The translations under genes and the position numbers were made by a program. Positions 11,041-23,735 of a stretch of 32,821 nucleotides of DNA are shown here, in pieces. The notes below the pieces were generated by a model that worked only from the letters and a program-made list of their open reading frames with translations, had not been told where the DNA came from and searched no databases. The first letter of the stretch is position 1. The number at the start of each line of letters is the position of its first letter. Source of the DNA: Polynucleobacter sp. Adler-ghost (GTDB taxonomy: Bacteria; Pseudomonadota; Gammaproteobacteria; Burkholderiales; Burkholderiaceae); the NCBI RefSeq assembly GCF_018688495.1, contig NZ_CP061320.1:1-32821 (forward strand). Direction: 5' to 3'.

Positions 11041-11056
11041 TACAAAATGCTATGAT
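11028..11056 (+). promoter_or_regulatory. Putative promoter of the mnmG-rsmG-parAB-atp block
   Basis: TATGAT at 11051-11056 is a good -10 element. Exactly 17 bases upstream lies TTCACG (11028-11033), a 4-of-6 match to the -35 consensus that falls inside the parS palindrome. If real, ParB bound at parS would compete with RNA polymerase. This is a motif-level prediction only. Confidence 0.45.
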
Positions 11057-11079
11057 CATCGCCCTATCTGAGGCAAATT

Positions 11080-13005
11080 ATGCATTATTCAAAGAACTTC
11101 GATGTCATTGTGGTTGGTGGCGGTCACGCCGGAACCGAGGCTGCCCTTGCGGCTGCTCGAATGGGGTGCGATACCCTTCTCGTAACCCATAGCATTGAGA
11201 GTTTGGGGGCAATGAGCTGCAACCCTTCAATTGGTGGAATTGGCAAAGGCCATTTAGTTAAGGAGATTGATGCTATGGGTGGCGCCATGGCGGCGGCTAC
11301 CGATGAGGCCGGCATTCAGTTTCGGATATTGAATTCAAGCAAGGGCCCTGCCGTTCGTGCAACTCGCGCACAGGGTGATCGGGTGTTATATAAGGCAGCG
11401 ATTCGTCGCCGTCTCGAGAATCAAGAAAATCTGACCCTTTTCCAGGCCGCTGTAGATGATCTCCTGGTCCAAGGCGATGAGGTCCAGGGCGTAGTTACAC
11501 AAATGGGCTTGAAGTTTATGGCCAAGAAGGTGGTGCTAACTGCTGGCACATTCTTGGACGGGAAGATCCATGTAGGTTTAAATAATTATGCTGGTGGACG
11601 GGCCGGTGATCCAGCAGCCACCTCTTTGTCTTCTAGGTTAAAAGAGTTGAAGCTTCCCCAGGGCCGCCTAAAAACCGGCACCCCGCCCAGGATCGATGGG
11701 CGCACCATTGATTTCTCAGTGATGTTGGAACAGCCAGGGGATTTGGATCCAGTGCCAGTTTTCTCTTATTTGGGTCGGCCTGAGCAGCACCCTAAGCAAG
11801 TCCCTTGCTGGATCTCGCATACAAATGAACAAACCCATGACATTATTCGCGGTGGTTTAGATCGCTCCCCGATGTACACCGGGGTTATTGAGGGGGTGGG
11901 CCCACGCTATTGCCCTTCTATTGAGGACAAGATTCATCGTTTTGCCTCCAGAAACAGCCACCAAATCTTTTTAGAGCCTGAGGGCCTAACAACTAATGAG
12001 TTTTATCCCAATGGCATCTCTACTAGTTTGCCGTTTGATATTCAGTGGAGCTTGGTTCGCAGCATTCGTGGCCTAGAGTCTGCCGTAATTGTGCGCCCTG
12101 GTTATGCCATTGAGTACGACTTTTTTGATCCACGCCATTTGCGCCATAGTTTAGAGACTAAGGCAATTGCAGGCCTGTACTTTGCTGGCCAGATTAATGG
12201 CACAACGGGCTATGAAGAGGCCGCTGCCCAAGGTATGCTTGCGGGCATCAACGCTGGTTTGGCGGCAAAAGGGAAAGAGCCTTGGCTGCCTAAGCGTAGC
12301 GAGTCCTATATCGGCGTCTTGGTAGATGACCTTATTACCTTGGGCGTCCAAGAGCCCTATCGAATGTTTACTAGCCGTGCGGAATACCGCCTTAGCCTAC
12401 GTGAAGATAATGCGGATCTGCGCCTCACTAAAATTGGCCGCGAACTGGGTCTGGTCGATGATTACCGTTGGAATACGTTTTGCAGGAAACAAGAGGCTGT
12501 TTCACGTGAAACATCTCGCTTGCAAGATATTTGGATCGGCCCAAAACATGGCTCAGCAAAGGCTGTTTCTGAGCTTTTGGGCCAAGACCTATCGCACGAG
12601 TGTAGTTTGGCCGATCTTTTAAGGCGCCCTGGTATTACCTATGAGGCCATCACCAGTTTGGCCGAAGGGCTTTGGTCCCCCGGAGCCTTGGATGATGATT
12701 TGGGTTTGGCACAACAAATTAGCGACCAAGTTGAAATTTCGATTAAATATCAAGGCTATATAGATAGGCAGGCTGTTGAGATTGCTCGGCAAGAGCATAA
12801 CGAGAGCTTTCCTTTGCCGGAGGCTTTGGACTACACCCATGTTCTCGGCTTATCCAAAGAGGTTCAGCAAAAGCTCAATTTGTATAAGCCTGGCACCTTG
12901 GGTCAAGCAGGCAGGATATCTGGTGTCACACCTGCCGCACTCTCCTTGCTATTAGTCCACCTTAAAAAGGGCTTAGGCCGCACCCAAGAAGAAGTCCATG
13001 AGTAA
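11080..13005 (+). CDS. mnmG: tRNA uridine-5-carboxymethylaminomethyl(34) synthesis enzyme MnmG (GidA)
   Basis: FAD-dependent enzyme that, with MnmE, adds the carboxymethylaminomethyl group to wobble uridine 34 of certain tRNAs. The 641-residue protein shows the FAD-binding loop VGGGHAG at 12-18, the motif [13 protein letters not shown] from C47, and [12 protein letters not shown] around 165. A C-terminal flavin segment with [10 protein letters not shown] lies near 375. Length matches the family (about 630). GAGG lies about eight bases before ATG 11080. The next gene overlaps it by eight bases. A perfect parS site is embedded at codons 473-478. It heads the gid-par-atp gene block. Confidence 0.97.
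   Translation: MHYSKNFDVIVVGGGHAGTEAALAAARMGCDTLLVTHSIESLGAMSCNPSIGGIGKGHLVKEIDAMGGAMAAATDEAGIQFRILNSSKGPAVRATRAQGDRVLYKAAIRRRLENQENLTLFQAAVDDLLVQGDEVQGVVTQMGLKFMAKKVVLTAGTFLDGKIHVGLNNYAGGRAGDPAATSLSSRLKELKLPQGRLKTGTPPRIDGRTIDFSVMLEQPGDLDPVPVFSYLGRPEQHPKQVPCWISHTNEQTHDIIRGGLDRSPMYTGVIEGVGPRYCPSIEDKIHRFASRNSHQIFLEPEGLTTNEFYPNGISTSLPFDIQWSLVRSIRGLESAVIVRPGYAIEYDFFDPRHLRHSLETKAIAGLYFAGQINGTTGYEEAAAQGMLAGINAGLAAKGKEPWLPKRSESYIGVLVDDLITLGVQEPYRMFTSRAEYRLSLREDNADLRLTKIGRELGLVDDYRWNTFCRKQEAVSRETSRLQDIWIGPKHGSAKAVSELLGQDLSHECSLADLLRRPGITYEAITSLAEGLWSPGALDDDLGLAQQISDQVEISIKYQGYIDRQAVEIARQEHNESFPLPEALDYTHVLGLSKEVQQKLNLYKPGTLGQAGRISGVTPAALSLLLVHLKKGLGRTQEEVHE
12498..12513. promoter_or_regulatory. parS: Intragenic parS site within mnmG
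   Basis: TGTTTCACGTGAAACA is a perfect 16-of-16 match to the parS consensus. It lies within the mnmG coding sequence, where it encodes A-V-S-R-E-T (residues 473-478). Together with the site at 11025 it gives two parS copies 1.5 kb apart, beside parAB and near oriC. Confidence 0.93.
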
Positions 13006-13660
13006 TGACTTAGTTTCTTTGGGCATTGAGAGTTTGGGTCTTAATCTTAGTTCTGCCAACATGGCTGATTTAGAGCTTTTTTTGCAGGAAATGGGCCGTT
13101 GGAATCAGGTTCATAACTTGACTGCTATTGAGGGTGAAAAGAACTCTATTAGACTGCATCTTATTGATTCTATTACAGTTTTACCGGTAATGCGCCGTTT
13201 TCTAGGGGTATTAAATCCTAAAATCGCAGATCTTGGGTCGGGCGGCGGCCTGCCTGCAATCCCGATTGCTATATTGCAACCAGACTGGCATTTGACTTTG
13301 ATTGAGGCTATTCGTAAAAAAACGGCATTTTTGCAGCATGTGCGTGGGAAATTAGATTTAAAGAACATTCAAGTCTTGAGCGAGCGCGTTGAGGCAGTGG
13401 CTAAATCACAGCCAGGCCAGTTTGATGCAGTAATTTCTAGAGCATTTACCAGTCTGGCCCACTTTTTAGAGCTCTCCCTACCTCTGCTGAAGCCCAATGG
13501 CTTGATATTTGCGATGAAGGCAAAACGCGCAGACGAAGAGTTGCGGGATGTTTGTATGGACGACTGGCGGCTAATAGCTGATGAGCCCTTGCAGATTCCA
13601 AATTTGGCGGTAGAGCGACGACTGCTAGTCTTATCCCCCGTGAGAAAATCACCCCTTTAA
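12998..13660 (+). CDS. rsmG: 16S rRNA (guanine(527)-N(7))-methyltransferase RsmG (GidB)
   Basis: Methyltransferase that adds N7-methyl to G527 of 16S rRNA using S-adenosylmethionine; loss in other bacteria gives low-level streptomycin resistance. In 220 residues it has the family motifs NLTAI at 40-44, HLIDS at 54-58, and the SAM-binding loop [13 protein letters not shown] at 77-89. A basic patch ending IRKKTAFLQ follows. ATG 12998 overlaps the mnmG end by eight bases, the standard gidA-gidB coupling. parA starts 24 bases downstream. Confidence 0.96.
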   Translation: MSNDLVSLGIESLGLNLSSANMADLELFLQEMGRWNQVHNLTAIEGEKNSIRLHLIDSITVLPVMRRFLGVLNPKIADLGSGGGLPAIPIAILQPDWHLTLIEAIRKKTAFLQHVRGKLDLKNIQVLSERVEAVAKSQPGQFDAVISRAFTSLAHFLELSLPLLKPNGLIFAMKAKRADEELRDVCMDDWRLIADEPLQIPNLAVERRLLVLSPVRKSPL

Positions 13661-13684
13661 AGCACGACAATTTTAAGAAAAATT

Positions 13685-14455
13685 ATGGCCAAAATATTTT
13701 GTATTGCAAACCAAAAAGGCGGTGTAGGAAAAACTACTACCGCTGTTAATTTGGCTGCTGGTTTAGCTGGACATCGGCAACGTGTTTTATTGGTGGATTT
13801 AGATCCACAGGGCAATGCGACGATGGGGTCTGGAATTGAAAAAGCAGACCTCAGTAGCACGGTATATCAAGTGCTGATTGGTCTTTCGTCTGTAAAAGAA
13901 TCCGCAGTGCCTTGCGAGAGCTCTGGATACGATGTGTTGCCGGCAAACCGAGACTTGGCAGGCGCAGAAATTGAGTTAGTAGATTTAGACTCACGCGAAC
14001 AAAGACTGAAGGATGCGCTCGCGCTTGTTGCGAATGACTATGACTTTATTTTGATTGACTGTCCCCCAGCACTATCTTTGTTAACGCTCAATGGATTGTG
14101 TGCAGCGAACGGTGTGATTGTGCCAATGCAATGTGAATATTTTGCATTGGAAGGCCTGTCAGATTTAGTAAACACGATTAAGCAGGTCCACGCAAACTTA
14201 AATCCTGATTTGGTGATCATTGGCCTATTGCGTGTGATGTTTGATCCGCGCATGACTTTGCAACAACAAGTTTCTGATCAATTACTTGAACACTTTGGCG
14301 ATAAAGTATTTAAGAGCATCATCCCCCGCAACGTCCGCTTGGCTGAAGCCCCGTCCTATGGGCTTCCTGGGGTGGCGTTTGATAGATCATCGCGTGGCGC
14401 AAAAGCCTACTTAGACTTTGGTGCCGAGATGATTGAGCGCATTAAGCAAATGTAA
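13685..14455 (+). CDS. parA: Chromosome partitioning ATPase ParA (Soj)
   Basis: Deviant Walker-type ATPase that binds the nucleoid non-specifically and moves ParB-parS complexes apart. The deviant Walker A KGGVGKTT is at 11-18, with the second lysine characteristic of ParA/MinD. Walker A' LVDLDPQGN is near 38-46 and Walker B LIDCPPALS near 121-129. At 256 residues it lacks the N-terminal helix-turn-helix domain of plasmid type Ia ParA, as expected for a chromosomal Soj. It sits between rsmG and parB, close to both parS sites and oriC. Confidence 0.97.
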   Translation: MAKIFCIANQKGGVGKTTTAVNLAAGLAGHRQRVLLVDLDPQGNATMGSGIEKADLSSTVYQVLIGLSSVKESAVPCESSGYDVLPANRDLAGAEIELVDLDSREQRLKDALALVANDYDFILIDCPPALSLLTLNGLCAANGVIVPMQCEYFALEGLSDLVNTIKQVHANLNPDLVIIGLLRVMFDPRMTLQQQVSDQLLEHFGDKVFKSIIPRNVRLAEAPSYGLPGVAFDRSSRGAKAYLDFGAEMIERIKQM

Positions 14456-14479
14456 AACCTAGGAATATTAAAAAAGATC

Positions 14480-15370
14480 ATGGTTGCAATCAAGAAAAAA
14501 GGTTTGGGTCGCGGCCTAGAGGCATTACTCGGCGACAAGGCAGCAAAAGAAACCAACGCTGAAATTAATCGTTTGCCATTAAGTGCATTACAGGCTGGCA
14601 AATATCAGCCACGTCAAAAAATGGAAGTGGGCGCACTGCAAGAGTTGGCAGAAAGTATTCGCGAGCAAGGTGTGATGCAACCCTTGTTGGTTCGTTTGGT
14701 TGCGCCAGGAAAATACGAAATCATTGCCGGCGAGCGCCGCTTTCGTGCGGCAACTTTGGCCGGTTTACAAGAGGTGCCTGTATTAGTTTCTGGCGCCAAT
14801 GATCAGGCTGCCGCTGCAATGGCTTTAGTTGAGAATATGCAGCGCGAAGATTTGAATCCGCTTGAAGAGTCTCAAGGTCTTGCTAGGTTGATTGAAGAGT
14901 TTGGTTTTACGCATGAGCAAGCGGCGAAAGCGGTAGGTAAGTCACGTAGTGCCGTTACTAATTTATTGCGTTTAAATCAATTGGCAAAGCCAGTGCAAGC
15001 CATGCTCTTGGCGGGCGATATTGATATGGGCCACGCCCGCGCGCTATTGCCTTTGCCTGGGGCAAGCCAAGTCGCCTTGGCACAAAAAATTGCAGCCCAA
15101 GGCCTTTCCGTACGAGAGGCCGAAAGAATGGCTACCGCTCTAGCGCTCGCTGGCGGTCAAATTGGGGACAAAAAAACCAACACTAAAGTGGCGGGTATTG
15201 CACCCAGTCGTGATCCAGACATGCGCCGCTTGACCCAAGAAATTGCAGACTTGATAGGTTTAAGTGCGGAATTTAAGTTCAAGGGTAAAGGTGGCGAGCT
15301 CAGAATACGTTTTAGCCAATTTGATGAGCTAGATTCCCTGTTAAAAAAGCTGGGTATTCAGGCAGACTAA
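14480..15370 (+). CDS. parB: Chromosome partitioning protein ParB (Spo0J)
   Basis: CTP-dependent clamp that loads at parS and slides to form the partition complex. The N-terminus KKGLGRGLEALLG matches chromosomal ParB. The CTPase domain carries GERRFRAA near residues 81-88 and ENMQREDLNPLEE near 117-129. The helix-turn-helix that reads parS is around 145-175 (VGKSRSAVTNLLRL). The C-terminal dimerisation region ends at 296. ATG 14480 follows parA by 24 bases. The two parS sites upstream are its expected targets, and one may let ParB repress its own operon. Confidence 0.97.
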   Translation: MVAIKKKGLGRGLEALLGDKAAKETNAEINRLPLSALQAGKYQPRQKMEVGALQELAESIREQGVMQPLLVRLVAPGKYEIIAGERRFRAATLAGLQEVPVLVSGANDQAAAAMALVENMQREDLNPLEESQGLARLIEEFGFTHEQAAKAVGKSRSAVTNLLRLNQLAKPVQAMLLAGDIDMGHARALLPLPGASQVALAQKIAAQGLSVREAERMATALALAGGQIGDKKTNTKVAGIAPSRDPDMRRLTQEIADLIGLSAEFKFKGKGGELRIRFSQFDELDSLLKKLGIQAD

Positions 15371-15394
15371 AGCCCTTTTACTGTGCCTCGAGAA

Positions 15395-15892
15395 ATGAAT
15401 TTTGTGAATAAAGAACAGCCCATTCCTAGGCATCAATGGAATGAAATTGACGATGACTCCTATAAAGCTCTGAGTAAAGAGGAAATGGATGCATTGCGTA
15501 AGGCAAAGCCGCTCAATTTTCGGTTATTGAATTCATGGTGGATCGTCTTAAGTCAGGTAGTACTAACCTTAATAATTGCTTCTGCCTGCTTTGTTTTTTC
15601 TAACCAGACTGACAAAAGCGTTTATACTTATTCGGCTTTGGTAGGCGGTTTGATTGGGTTTTTACCCTCAGCATTATTTTTGGTGCGCTTAGAGGCGGGA
15701 AAAAAGAATGTAAAATCAGGCCCTGGCGGATATTTGGCAGCAGTGGTTTCTGGCGAATTTATAAAAATTCTAGCAACCGTTCTCCTGTTTATTGGCTTTG
15801 CCTTAAAGCAACCTGATTTGAAATGGATTCCATTGCTTGTCACTTATTTGGCTACGCTCAAGTGTTATCTGCTAGTGTGGTTTTGGAAGTAA
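15395..15892 (+). CDS. atpI: ATP synthase subunit I (AtpI-like)
   Basis: Small membrane protein that heads the ATP synthase operon. AtpI is thought to help assemble the c-ring or import magnesium. It has a charged N-terminal arm of about 45 residues, then four hydrophobic segments (near 48-70, 76-95, 112-135 and 142-163), the usual four-helix layout. The frame is open from GTG 15383; ATG 15395 and GTG 15404 are alternatives and no Shine-Dalgarno settles the choice. It begins within 25 bases of parB and precedes atpB by 34. Sequence conservation in this family is low, so position carries much of the evidence. Confidence 0.88.
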   Translation: MNFVNKEQPIPRHQWNEIDDDSYKALSKEEMDALRKAKPLNFRLLNSWWIVLSQVVLTLIIASACFVFSNQTDKSVYTYSALVGGLIGFLPSALFLVRLEAGKKNVKSGPGGYLAAVVSGEFIKILATVLLFIGFALKQPDLKWIPLLVTYLATLKCYLLVWFWK

Positions 15893-15908
15893 CAGGCGGT
15901 AAATATAG

Positions 15909-16817
<909 letters not shown>

Positions 16818-16832
16818 CTTTTTTATTTTTAA

Positions 16833-17126
<294 letters not shown>

Positions 17127-17138
17127 TTGTTTTGGCGT

Positions 17139-17158
17139 GGATGACCATCGGGTCATCC
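17139..17158 (+). repeat. Intercistronic hairpin between atpE and atpF
   Basis: GGATGACC pairs perfectly with GGTCATCC across the loop ATCG, 12 bases after the atpE stop. There is no T-run, so it is not an intrinsic terminator. It may protect the atpE message from 3' decay or mark a processing point, raising c-subunit output over atpF. Confidence 0.6.
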
Positions 17159-17189
17159 TACTGTTCTCAACAATACTGAAAGGAATATC

Positions 17190-17660
17190 GTGAATCTGAA
17201 CGCGACCCTATTCGCGCAAATGATCGTTTTCTTCGTCTTATGGTGGGTTGTTGCACGCTTCGTGTGGCCGCCGCTAGTTAAGGCGTTAGATGAGCGTTCA
17301 AGCAAAATTGCTGATGGCTTGGCATCTGCCGAGCGCGGTAAAGAAGCGCTCGCATTGGCAAGTAATGAAGCCGAGCAAGAATTAACTAAAGCACGCCAAG
17401 AGGGTGTGCAGCGTGTTGCCGAGGCAGAAAAACGCGCTCAAATGTCTGCGGAAGAAATTCGCGCAAACGCACAGGCTGAAGCTGCTCGCATCATCTCCCA
17501 AGCCAAACAAGATGCCGATCAACAAGTAACGCGCGCTCGCGAAGTACTGCGTGCTGAAGTAGCTGTGTTGGCCGTGAAAGGTGCAGAGCAAATTTTGCGT
17601 CGTGAGGTAGATGCAAAAGTCCACAGCACATTGCTTGATCAACTAAAGGCAGAACTTTGA
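17190..17660 (+). CDS. atpF: F0F1 ATP synthase subunit b
   Basis: Peripheral stalk subunit, 156 residues. A single N-terminal transmembrane helix (about 5-25, rich in Phe, Val and Trp) is followed by a long alanine- and charge-rich helix suited to a right-handed coiled coil that reaches F1. The start codon is GTG 17190 with GAAAGGA about seven bases before it. It ends one base before the atpH start. Only one b-type gene is present, as in most Betaproteobacteria. Confidence 0.97.
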   Translation: MNLNATLFAQMIVFFVLWWVVARFVWPPLVKALDERSSKIADGLASAERGKEALALASNEAEQELTKARQEGVQRVAEAEKRAQMSAEEIRANAQAEAARIISQAKQDADQQVTRAREVLRAEVAVLAVKGAEQILRREVDAKVHSTLLDQLKAEL

Positions 17661-17661
17661 T

Positions 17662-18198
17662 ATGGCTGAATTAGCCACAATTGCGCGGCCTTATGCTGAG
17701 GCACTATTCCAAAGCACTAAGGCTGCTGAGCTTGCCACATGTTTAGAGCAGTTAAATGAATTGGCTCAGTTAGCCTCCTTACCAGAAGTTGCCGCTTTAT
17801 CAAATAATCCAAAAGTATCTGCGGATGATTTAAGTAAGCTTCTTTCTGGCATGGTGAAGACAAAGATTGACGGCAAAATCGCAAGCTTTTTGAGTCTTGT
17901 AAATCAAAACCACCGCTTATCAGCTATTCCTGAAATTGCTAAACAATTTGAGGCGATGAAGAATAAGAGCGAGGGTGCAGCAGAAGTAATGATTACTAGC
18001 GCATTCCCATTAGAGGGTTCTGCGCTGAATGATTTGTTGTCAAGTTTGAAGAAGCGCTTTGGGGGTAAAGAATTGCGCCCAACTATCCAAGTAGATCCTG
18101 CATTGATTGGCGGAGTTCGCATTCAGGTTGGTGATGAAGTGATGGATAGCTCTGTAAAAGCACAGTTAGCTCAAATGCAAGCAAGTCTTGGCGCATAA
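17662..18198 (+). CDS. atpH: F0F1 ATP synthase subunit delta
   Basis: Stator subunit that ties the top of F1 to the b stalk; 178 residues, a normal length. The N-terminal helical domain begins ATIARPYAEALFQ, the family hallmark. The C-terminal part holds the conserved VDPALIGGVRIQVGDEVMDSS-type segment near 144-164. It starts one base after atpF, implying coupled translation, and precedes atpA by 45 bases. Confidence 0.96.
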   Translation: MAELATIARPYAEALFQSTKAAELATCLEQLNELAQLASLPEVAALSNNPKVSADDLSKLLSGMVKTKIDGKIASFLSLVNQNHRLSAIPEIAKQFEAMKNKSEGAAEVMITSAFPLEGSALNDLLSSLKKRFGGKELRPTIQVDPALIGGVRIQVGDEVMDSSVKAQLAQMQASLGA

Positions 18199-18243
18199 GT
18201 TATCCCTATTAAGAACATACGAAATAAGACCCAGGAGTAAGTA

Positions 18244-19785
18244 ATGCAACTCAACCCTTCCGAGATCAGTGAACTGATCAAAAGCCGAATTAGCGAAATG
18301 GGTGTTGACTCCCAGCTTCGCAACGAAGGCACTGTAATTTCAGTGACCGACGGTATTTGCCGTGTACATGGTTTATCTGGTGTTATGCAGGGCGAAATGT
18401 TGGAATTCCCTAACAACACAATCGGACTCGCGTTGAACCTTGAGCGTGATTCCGTTGGTGCAGTAGTGTTGGGTGAGTACACCCACATTAAAGAAGGTGA
18501 TCCAGTTAAATGTACTGGCCGTATTTTGGAGGTACCAGTTGGACCCGAGCTCCTCGGTCGCGTTGTCAACGCACTAGGACAGCCAATTGATGGCAAAGGC
18601 CCAATCAACACGAAGTTAACTGACTTTATCGAAAAAGTTGCCCCAGGCGTTATTGCACGTCAATCCGTTAGCCAGCCAGTGCAAACTGGTTTGAAGGCGA
18701 TTGATGCGATGGTTCCAATCGGTCGCGGCCAGCGCGAGTTGATCATTGGCGACCGCCAGACTGGTAAGACAGCTGTAGCGGTTGACGCGATCATTAACCA
18801 AAAAGGTAAAAACGTTTATTGCGTTTACGTTGCGATTGGTCAAAAAGCTTCCACGATTGCTAACGTTGTACGCAAGCTTACAGAATTAGGCGCAATGGAG
18901 TACACCGTTGTAGTTGCAGCAAGTGCTTCTGAGTCTGCAGCAATGCAATATCTCTCAGCATATGCTGGTTGCACAATGGGCGAATACTTCCGCGATCGTG
19001 GTGAAGATGCACTGATCGTTTATGACGACTTAACAAAACAAGCCGTTGCATACCGTCAGATTTCTTTACTCCTCCGCCGCCCACCAGGCCGCGAAGCTTA
19101 CCCTGGCGATGTGTTCTATCTCCACTCCCGTTTGCTTGAGCGCGCTGCTCGTGTAAGCGCTGATTACGTTGAGAAATTTACAAACGGTTCAGTCAAAGGC
19201 AAGACAGGTTCATTGACCGCATTGCCAATTATCGAAACTCAAGCTGGTGACGTTTCTGCATTCGTACCAACCAACGTCATTTCGATTACCGACGGCCAGA
19301 TCTTCTTGGAAACAGACTTGTTTAACGCTGGCGTACGCCCTGCGATTAATGCCGGTATTTCTGTTTCACGTGTTGGTGGTGCAGCCCAAACTAAAGTTAT
19401 TAAGAAGCTGTCTGGCGGTATTCGTACCGACTTGGCACAGTATCGTGAATTGGCAGCGTTTGCACAGTTCGCTTCTGACCTTGACGAGGCAACTCGTAAG
19501 CAGTTAGAGCGCGGTCGCCGTGTTACTGAATTGTGTAAGCAGGCTCAGTACAAGCCTTTGCAGGTTTGGGAAATGGCTGCCTCACTTTATGCTGTGAATA
19601 ACGGCTACTTTGATGACCTCGAAGTGAAGAACGTATTGCCATTCGAAAAAGGTTTGCAAGATCATTTGAAATCTAAATACGCTGATTTAGTTGGCCGTAT
19701 TGAAGAGACTAAAGATTTGAGCAAGGATGACGAGGCCGCCTTACGTGCTGCAATTGAGGATTACAAGCGTTCAGCCTCTTTCTAA
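18244..19785 (+). CDS. atpA: F0F1 ATP synthase subunit alpha
   Basis: Non-catalytic nucleotide-binding subunit of F1, 513 residues, the same size as in E. coli. Walker A GDRQTGKT lies at 169-176, identical in position to E. coli. The arginine-finger region [10 protein letters not shown] is near residues 376-385. CAGGAG about seven bases before ATG 18244 is a strong ribosome binding site. Confidence 0.98.
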   Translation: MQLNPSEISELIKSRISEMGVDSQLRNEGTVISVTDGICRVHGLSGVMQGEMLEFPNNTIGLALNLERDSVGAVVLGEYTHIKEGDPVKCTGRILEVPVGPELLGRVVNALGQPIDGKGPINTKLTDFIEKVAPGVIARQSVSQPVQTGLKAIDAMVPIGRGQRELIIGDRQTGKTAVAVDAIINQKGKNVYCVYVAIGQKASTIANVVRKLTELGAMEYTVVVAASASESAAMQYLSAYAGCTMGEYFRDRGEDALIVYDDLTKQAVAYRQISLLLRRPPGREAYPGDVFYLHSRLLERAARVSADYVEKFTNGSVKGKTGSLTALPIIETQAGDVSAFVPTNVISITDGQIFLETDLFNAGVRPAINAGISVSRVGGAAQTKVIKKLSGGIRTDLAQYRELAAFAQFASDLDEATRKQLERGRRVTELCKQAQYKPLQVWEMAASLYAVNNGYFDDLEVKNVLPFEKGLQDHLKSKYADLVGRIEETKDLSKDDEAALRAAIEDYKRSASF

Positions 19786-19802
19786 GAGGGCTCGCATAAA
19801 TC

Positions 19803-20672
19803 ATGGCAAGCACAAAAGAGATACGATCTAAGATCAAGAGCGTGCAAAACACGCGCAAGATCACAAAAGCAATGGAAATGGTCGCAGCATCCAAGATGCG
19901 CCGCGCCCAAGAGCGCATGCGTAATGCGCGCCCATATGCCGAAAAAATTCGTGAAATTGTCTCCAATCTTTCTAAAGCAAATCCTGAGTTCCGCCCTGCT
20001 TACATGGCAACTCGTGAAGTGAAGAAAATTGGCACAATCTTGGTTACAACCGACAAAGGTTTGTGCGGAGGTTTAAATACCAACGTATTGCGTCTGATTG
20101 CAAACCAAGTGCGAGATATGGGCGGCAACAGTATTGAAATTGCATACACTGCAATTGGTTCAAAAGGTCTCCAGTTTTTAAATCGCTCTAAGGCAAAACT
20201 GATTTCTCAAACAATTCAGATTGGCGATACGCCACATATGGATATTTTGATTGGTGCAATTAAAGCCCAGTTAGAAGCGTTTGAGCGCGGTGAAATTGAT
20301 GCAGTTTATCTGGCATATACCCGCTTTGTTAATGCAATGAAACAAGAGCCTGTTTTAGAAAAACTCTTACCTTTGGAGTCGGTCGCATTAACTCCAGAAG
20401 AGAAGGCAGGAAACTCTTGGGATTACATCTACGAGCCAGACGCAGAGTCTGTATTGAATGGCCTACTAAAGCGCTATGTAGAAGCAATGATTTATCAAGC
20501 TGTTGCTGAAAACATGGCTTCAGAACAATCTGCACGGATGGTCTCGATGAAGGCCGCCTCAGATAATGCGAAGAATGTAATCGGCGAATTGCAATTGGAA
20601 TACAACAAAACACGACAGGCTGCTATTACTAAAGAGTTGTCAGAGATTGTTGGCGGAGCGGCTGCGGTTTAA
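19803..20672 (+). CDS. atpG: F0F1 ATP synthase subunit gamma
   Basis: Central rotor shaft of F1, 289 residues. The N-terminal helix with [20 protein letters not shown] and the C-terminal helix with [15 protein letters not shown] are the two conserved coiled-coil arms that enter the alpha-beta hexamer. The Rossmann-like middle domain includes [10 protein letters not shown] near 83-92. It starts 17 bases after atpA, and atpD follows after 55 bases. Confidence 0.97.
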   Translation: MASTKEIRSKIKSVQNTRKITKAMEMVAASKMRRAQERMRNARPYAEKIREIVSNLSKANPEFRPAYMATREVKKIGTILVTTDKGLCGGLNTNVLRLIANQVRDMGGNSIEIAYTAIGSKGLQFLNRSKAKLISQTIQIGDTPHMDILIGAIKAQLEAFERGEIDAVYLAYTRFVNAMKQEPVLEKLLPLESVALTPEEKAGNSWDYIYEPDAESVLNGLLKRYVEAMIYQAVAENMASEQSARMVSMKAASDNAKNVIGELQLEYNKTRQAAITKELSEIVGGAAAV

Positions 20673-20712
20673 GCGGTTAGCGTTTAGGAATACGGAAGAA
20701 TTCAGGAATTAA

Positions 20713-22128
<1,416 letters not shown>

Positions 22129-22149
22129 TCGAATTCATCTAGGGAAATT

Positions 22150-22566
22150 ATGTCAACCATACGCGTCGATGTAGTAAGTGCTGAGCAATCTATTTTCAGC
22201 GGGGAGGCTAAGTTTGTTGCGCTTCCCGGCGAGAATGGTGAGCTCGGTATTTTACGCGGCCACACTCCTTTGATTACACGCATTCGTCCAGGATCAGTTC
22301 GTATTGAAAAAGCTGATGGTGATGAAGAGTTTGTATTCGTTGCAGGTGGCTATTTAGAAGTGCAGCCGGATCATGTCACAGTCTTGGCCGATACAGCCAT
22401 TCGTGGACATGACCTTGATGAAGCCAAAGCCAATGAAGCCAAGAAGCGCGCTGAAGAAGCAATGCAGAATCGTGGAACTGACTTTGACATGGCCCTAGCG
22501 CAGTCAGAGTTTGCTATGGCAGCAGCACAACTGGCAGCTATTGCTCGTTTCCGCCGTAAAAAATAA
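22150..22566 (+). CDS. atpC: F0F1 ATP synthase subunit epsilon
   Basis: Small rotor subunit that inhibits ATP hydrolysis, 138 residues. The N-terminal beta-sandwich contains [19 protein letters not shown] near 25-43, a family hallmark. A C-terminal helical hairpin rich in Ala, Glu and Lys follows (about 90-138), so the inhibitory arm is present. AGGGAA precedes ATG 22150. It is the last structural gene of the ATP synthase, and hemE begins 15 bases later. Confidence 0.97.
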   Translation: MSTIRVDVVSAEQSIFSGEAKFVALPGENGELGILRGHTPLITRIRPGSVRIEKADGDEEFVFVAGGYLEVQPDHVTVLADTAIRGHDLDEAKANEAKKRAEEAMQNRGTDFDMALAQSEFAMAAAQLAAIARFRRKK

Positions 22567-22581
22567 GAGTCGGATATTTCC

Positions 22582-23694
22582 TTGTTGTCTAACGATCGAT
22601 TTTTAAAAGCCTGCTTGGGCGAAGCGGTTGATCAAACGCCGCTCTGGCTCATGCGCCAAGCAGGCCGCTATCTCCCAGAATACAACGCAACCCGAGCTAA
22701 GGCAGGTAGCTTTCTTGGACTTGCTAAAAATCCAGCTTATGCAACTGAGGTAACCCTTCAGCCATTGGATCGCTACCCTTTAGACGCAGCGATTTTATTC
22801 TCTGATATTTTGACGATTCCCGATGCTATGGGCTTGGGTCTGAAATTTACTGCAGGTGAGGGACCTAGTTTCGAGCACCCCCTTCGTACTGAAGAGGCAG
22901 TAAAAAAATTACGAGTTGCTGATATGAATCAGCTCAAATATGTTTTTGATGCAGTATCAGAAATTCGCAAGGCACTGATTCAGGATGGCAAACAGCGGGT
23001 ACCGCTGATCGGTTTTTCTGGAAGCCCGTGGACATTAGCTTGCTACATGATTGATGGTTCAGGCTCAGATGATTTTCGTCATGCGAAGACTATGATGTTT
23101 AGTCGACCAGATTTACTTGAGCATATTCTGGAGATTAATATCCAGTCAGTAGCAGCCTACTTAATTGAGCAGGTAAAAGCTGGAGCACAAGCGCTCATGA
23201 TATTTGATACCTGGGGAGGCTTGCTTCCAGATGGTTGGTATCAGCGTATGTCCTTGGCTGCCATGCAAAAAGTGGTTGAACTACTGCCCCGAGAGCATGA
23301 GGGACGCAAGATCCCAATTATTATGTTCACAAAAGGCGGCGGTATTTGGTTGAACGATATGGCGCAAATTGGGGCAGATGTTATTGCAATTGACTGGACT
23401 ATGCCCTTAAGTCGCGCCCGTAAGCAGCTATTAGATATCAATAAGCCACTGGCTTTGCAAGGTAACCTAGACCCACTAATTTTGTTTTCAGAACCGAAGC
23501 ATATTGCAAGTGCTGCAGAGGGTCTTTTGGGGGGCTTGGCTAGCGCTCCCTCACTAAAACCAGGCCTTCATCCGCTGGATGGACACATCTTTAATTTAGG
23601 TCATGGCATCAACCAATTTACCCCACCTGAAAGCGTAACAGCTCTCTCCGAAGCGGTAATCTCCAAGTCAAAAGCCTTGCGGGCAGTGCGGTAG
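22582..23694 (+). CDS. hemE: Uroporphyrinogen decarboxylase HemE
   Basis: Decarboxylates the four acetate side chains of uroporphyrinogen III to give coproporphyrinogen III in heme synthesis. The 370-residue protein has the active-site motif [16 protein letters not shown] at 19-34, including the conserved arginines, and ILFSDILT near 71-78 with the catalytic-type aspartate. The start is TTG 22582 (a second TTG is three bases on); no in-frame ATG fits the conserved N-terminus. The 15-base gap from atpC suggests read-through from the atp operon, linking heme supply to energy metabolism, though this is inference. Confidence 0.96.
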   Translation: MLSNDRFLKACLGEAVDQTPLWLMRQAGRYLPEYNATRAKAGSFLGLAKNPAYATEVTLQPLDRYPLDAAILFSDILTIPDAMGLGLKFTAGEGPSFEHPLRTEEAVKKLRVADMNQLKYVFDAVSEIRKALIQDGKQRVPLIGFSGSPWTLACYMIDGSGSDDFRHAKTMMFSRPDLLEHILEINIQSVAAYLIEQVKAGAQALMIFDTWGGLLPDGWYQRMSLAAMQKVVELLPREHEGRKIPIIMFTKGGGIWLNDMAQIGADVIAIDWTMPLSRARKQLLDINKPLALQGNLDPLILFSEPKHIASAAEGLLGGLASAPSLKPGLHPLDGHIFNLGHGINQFTPPESVTALSEAVISKSKALRAVR

Positions 23695-23735
23695 ACGCAA
23701 GTAATTGCTAACTTTGCCAATATTACGGCAAAAAG

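Noticed and set aside
19372..19387. parS-like TGTTTCACGTG in atpA
   Set aside because: Only the left 11 bases match; the right half-site does not, so it is not a parS palindrome.
23713..23732. TTTGCC/GGCAAA hairpin after hemE as a terminator
   Set aside because: Six-base stem with an eight-base loop followed by AAGTT, not a T-run; too weak to call.
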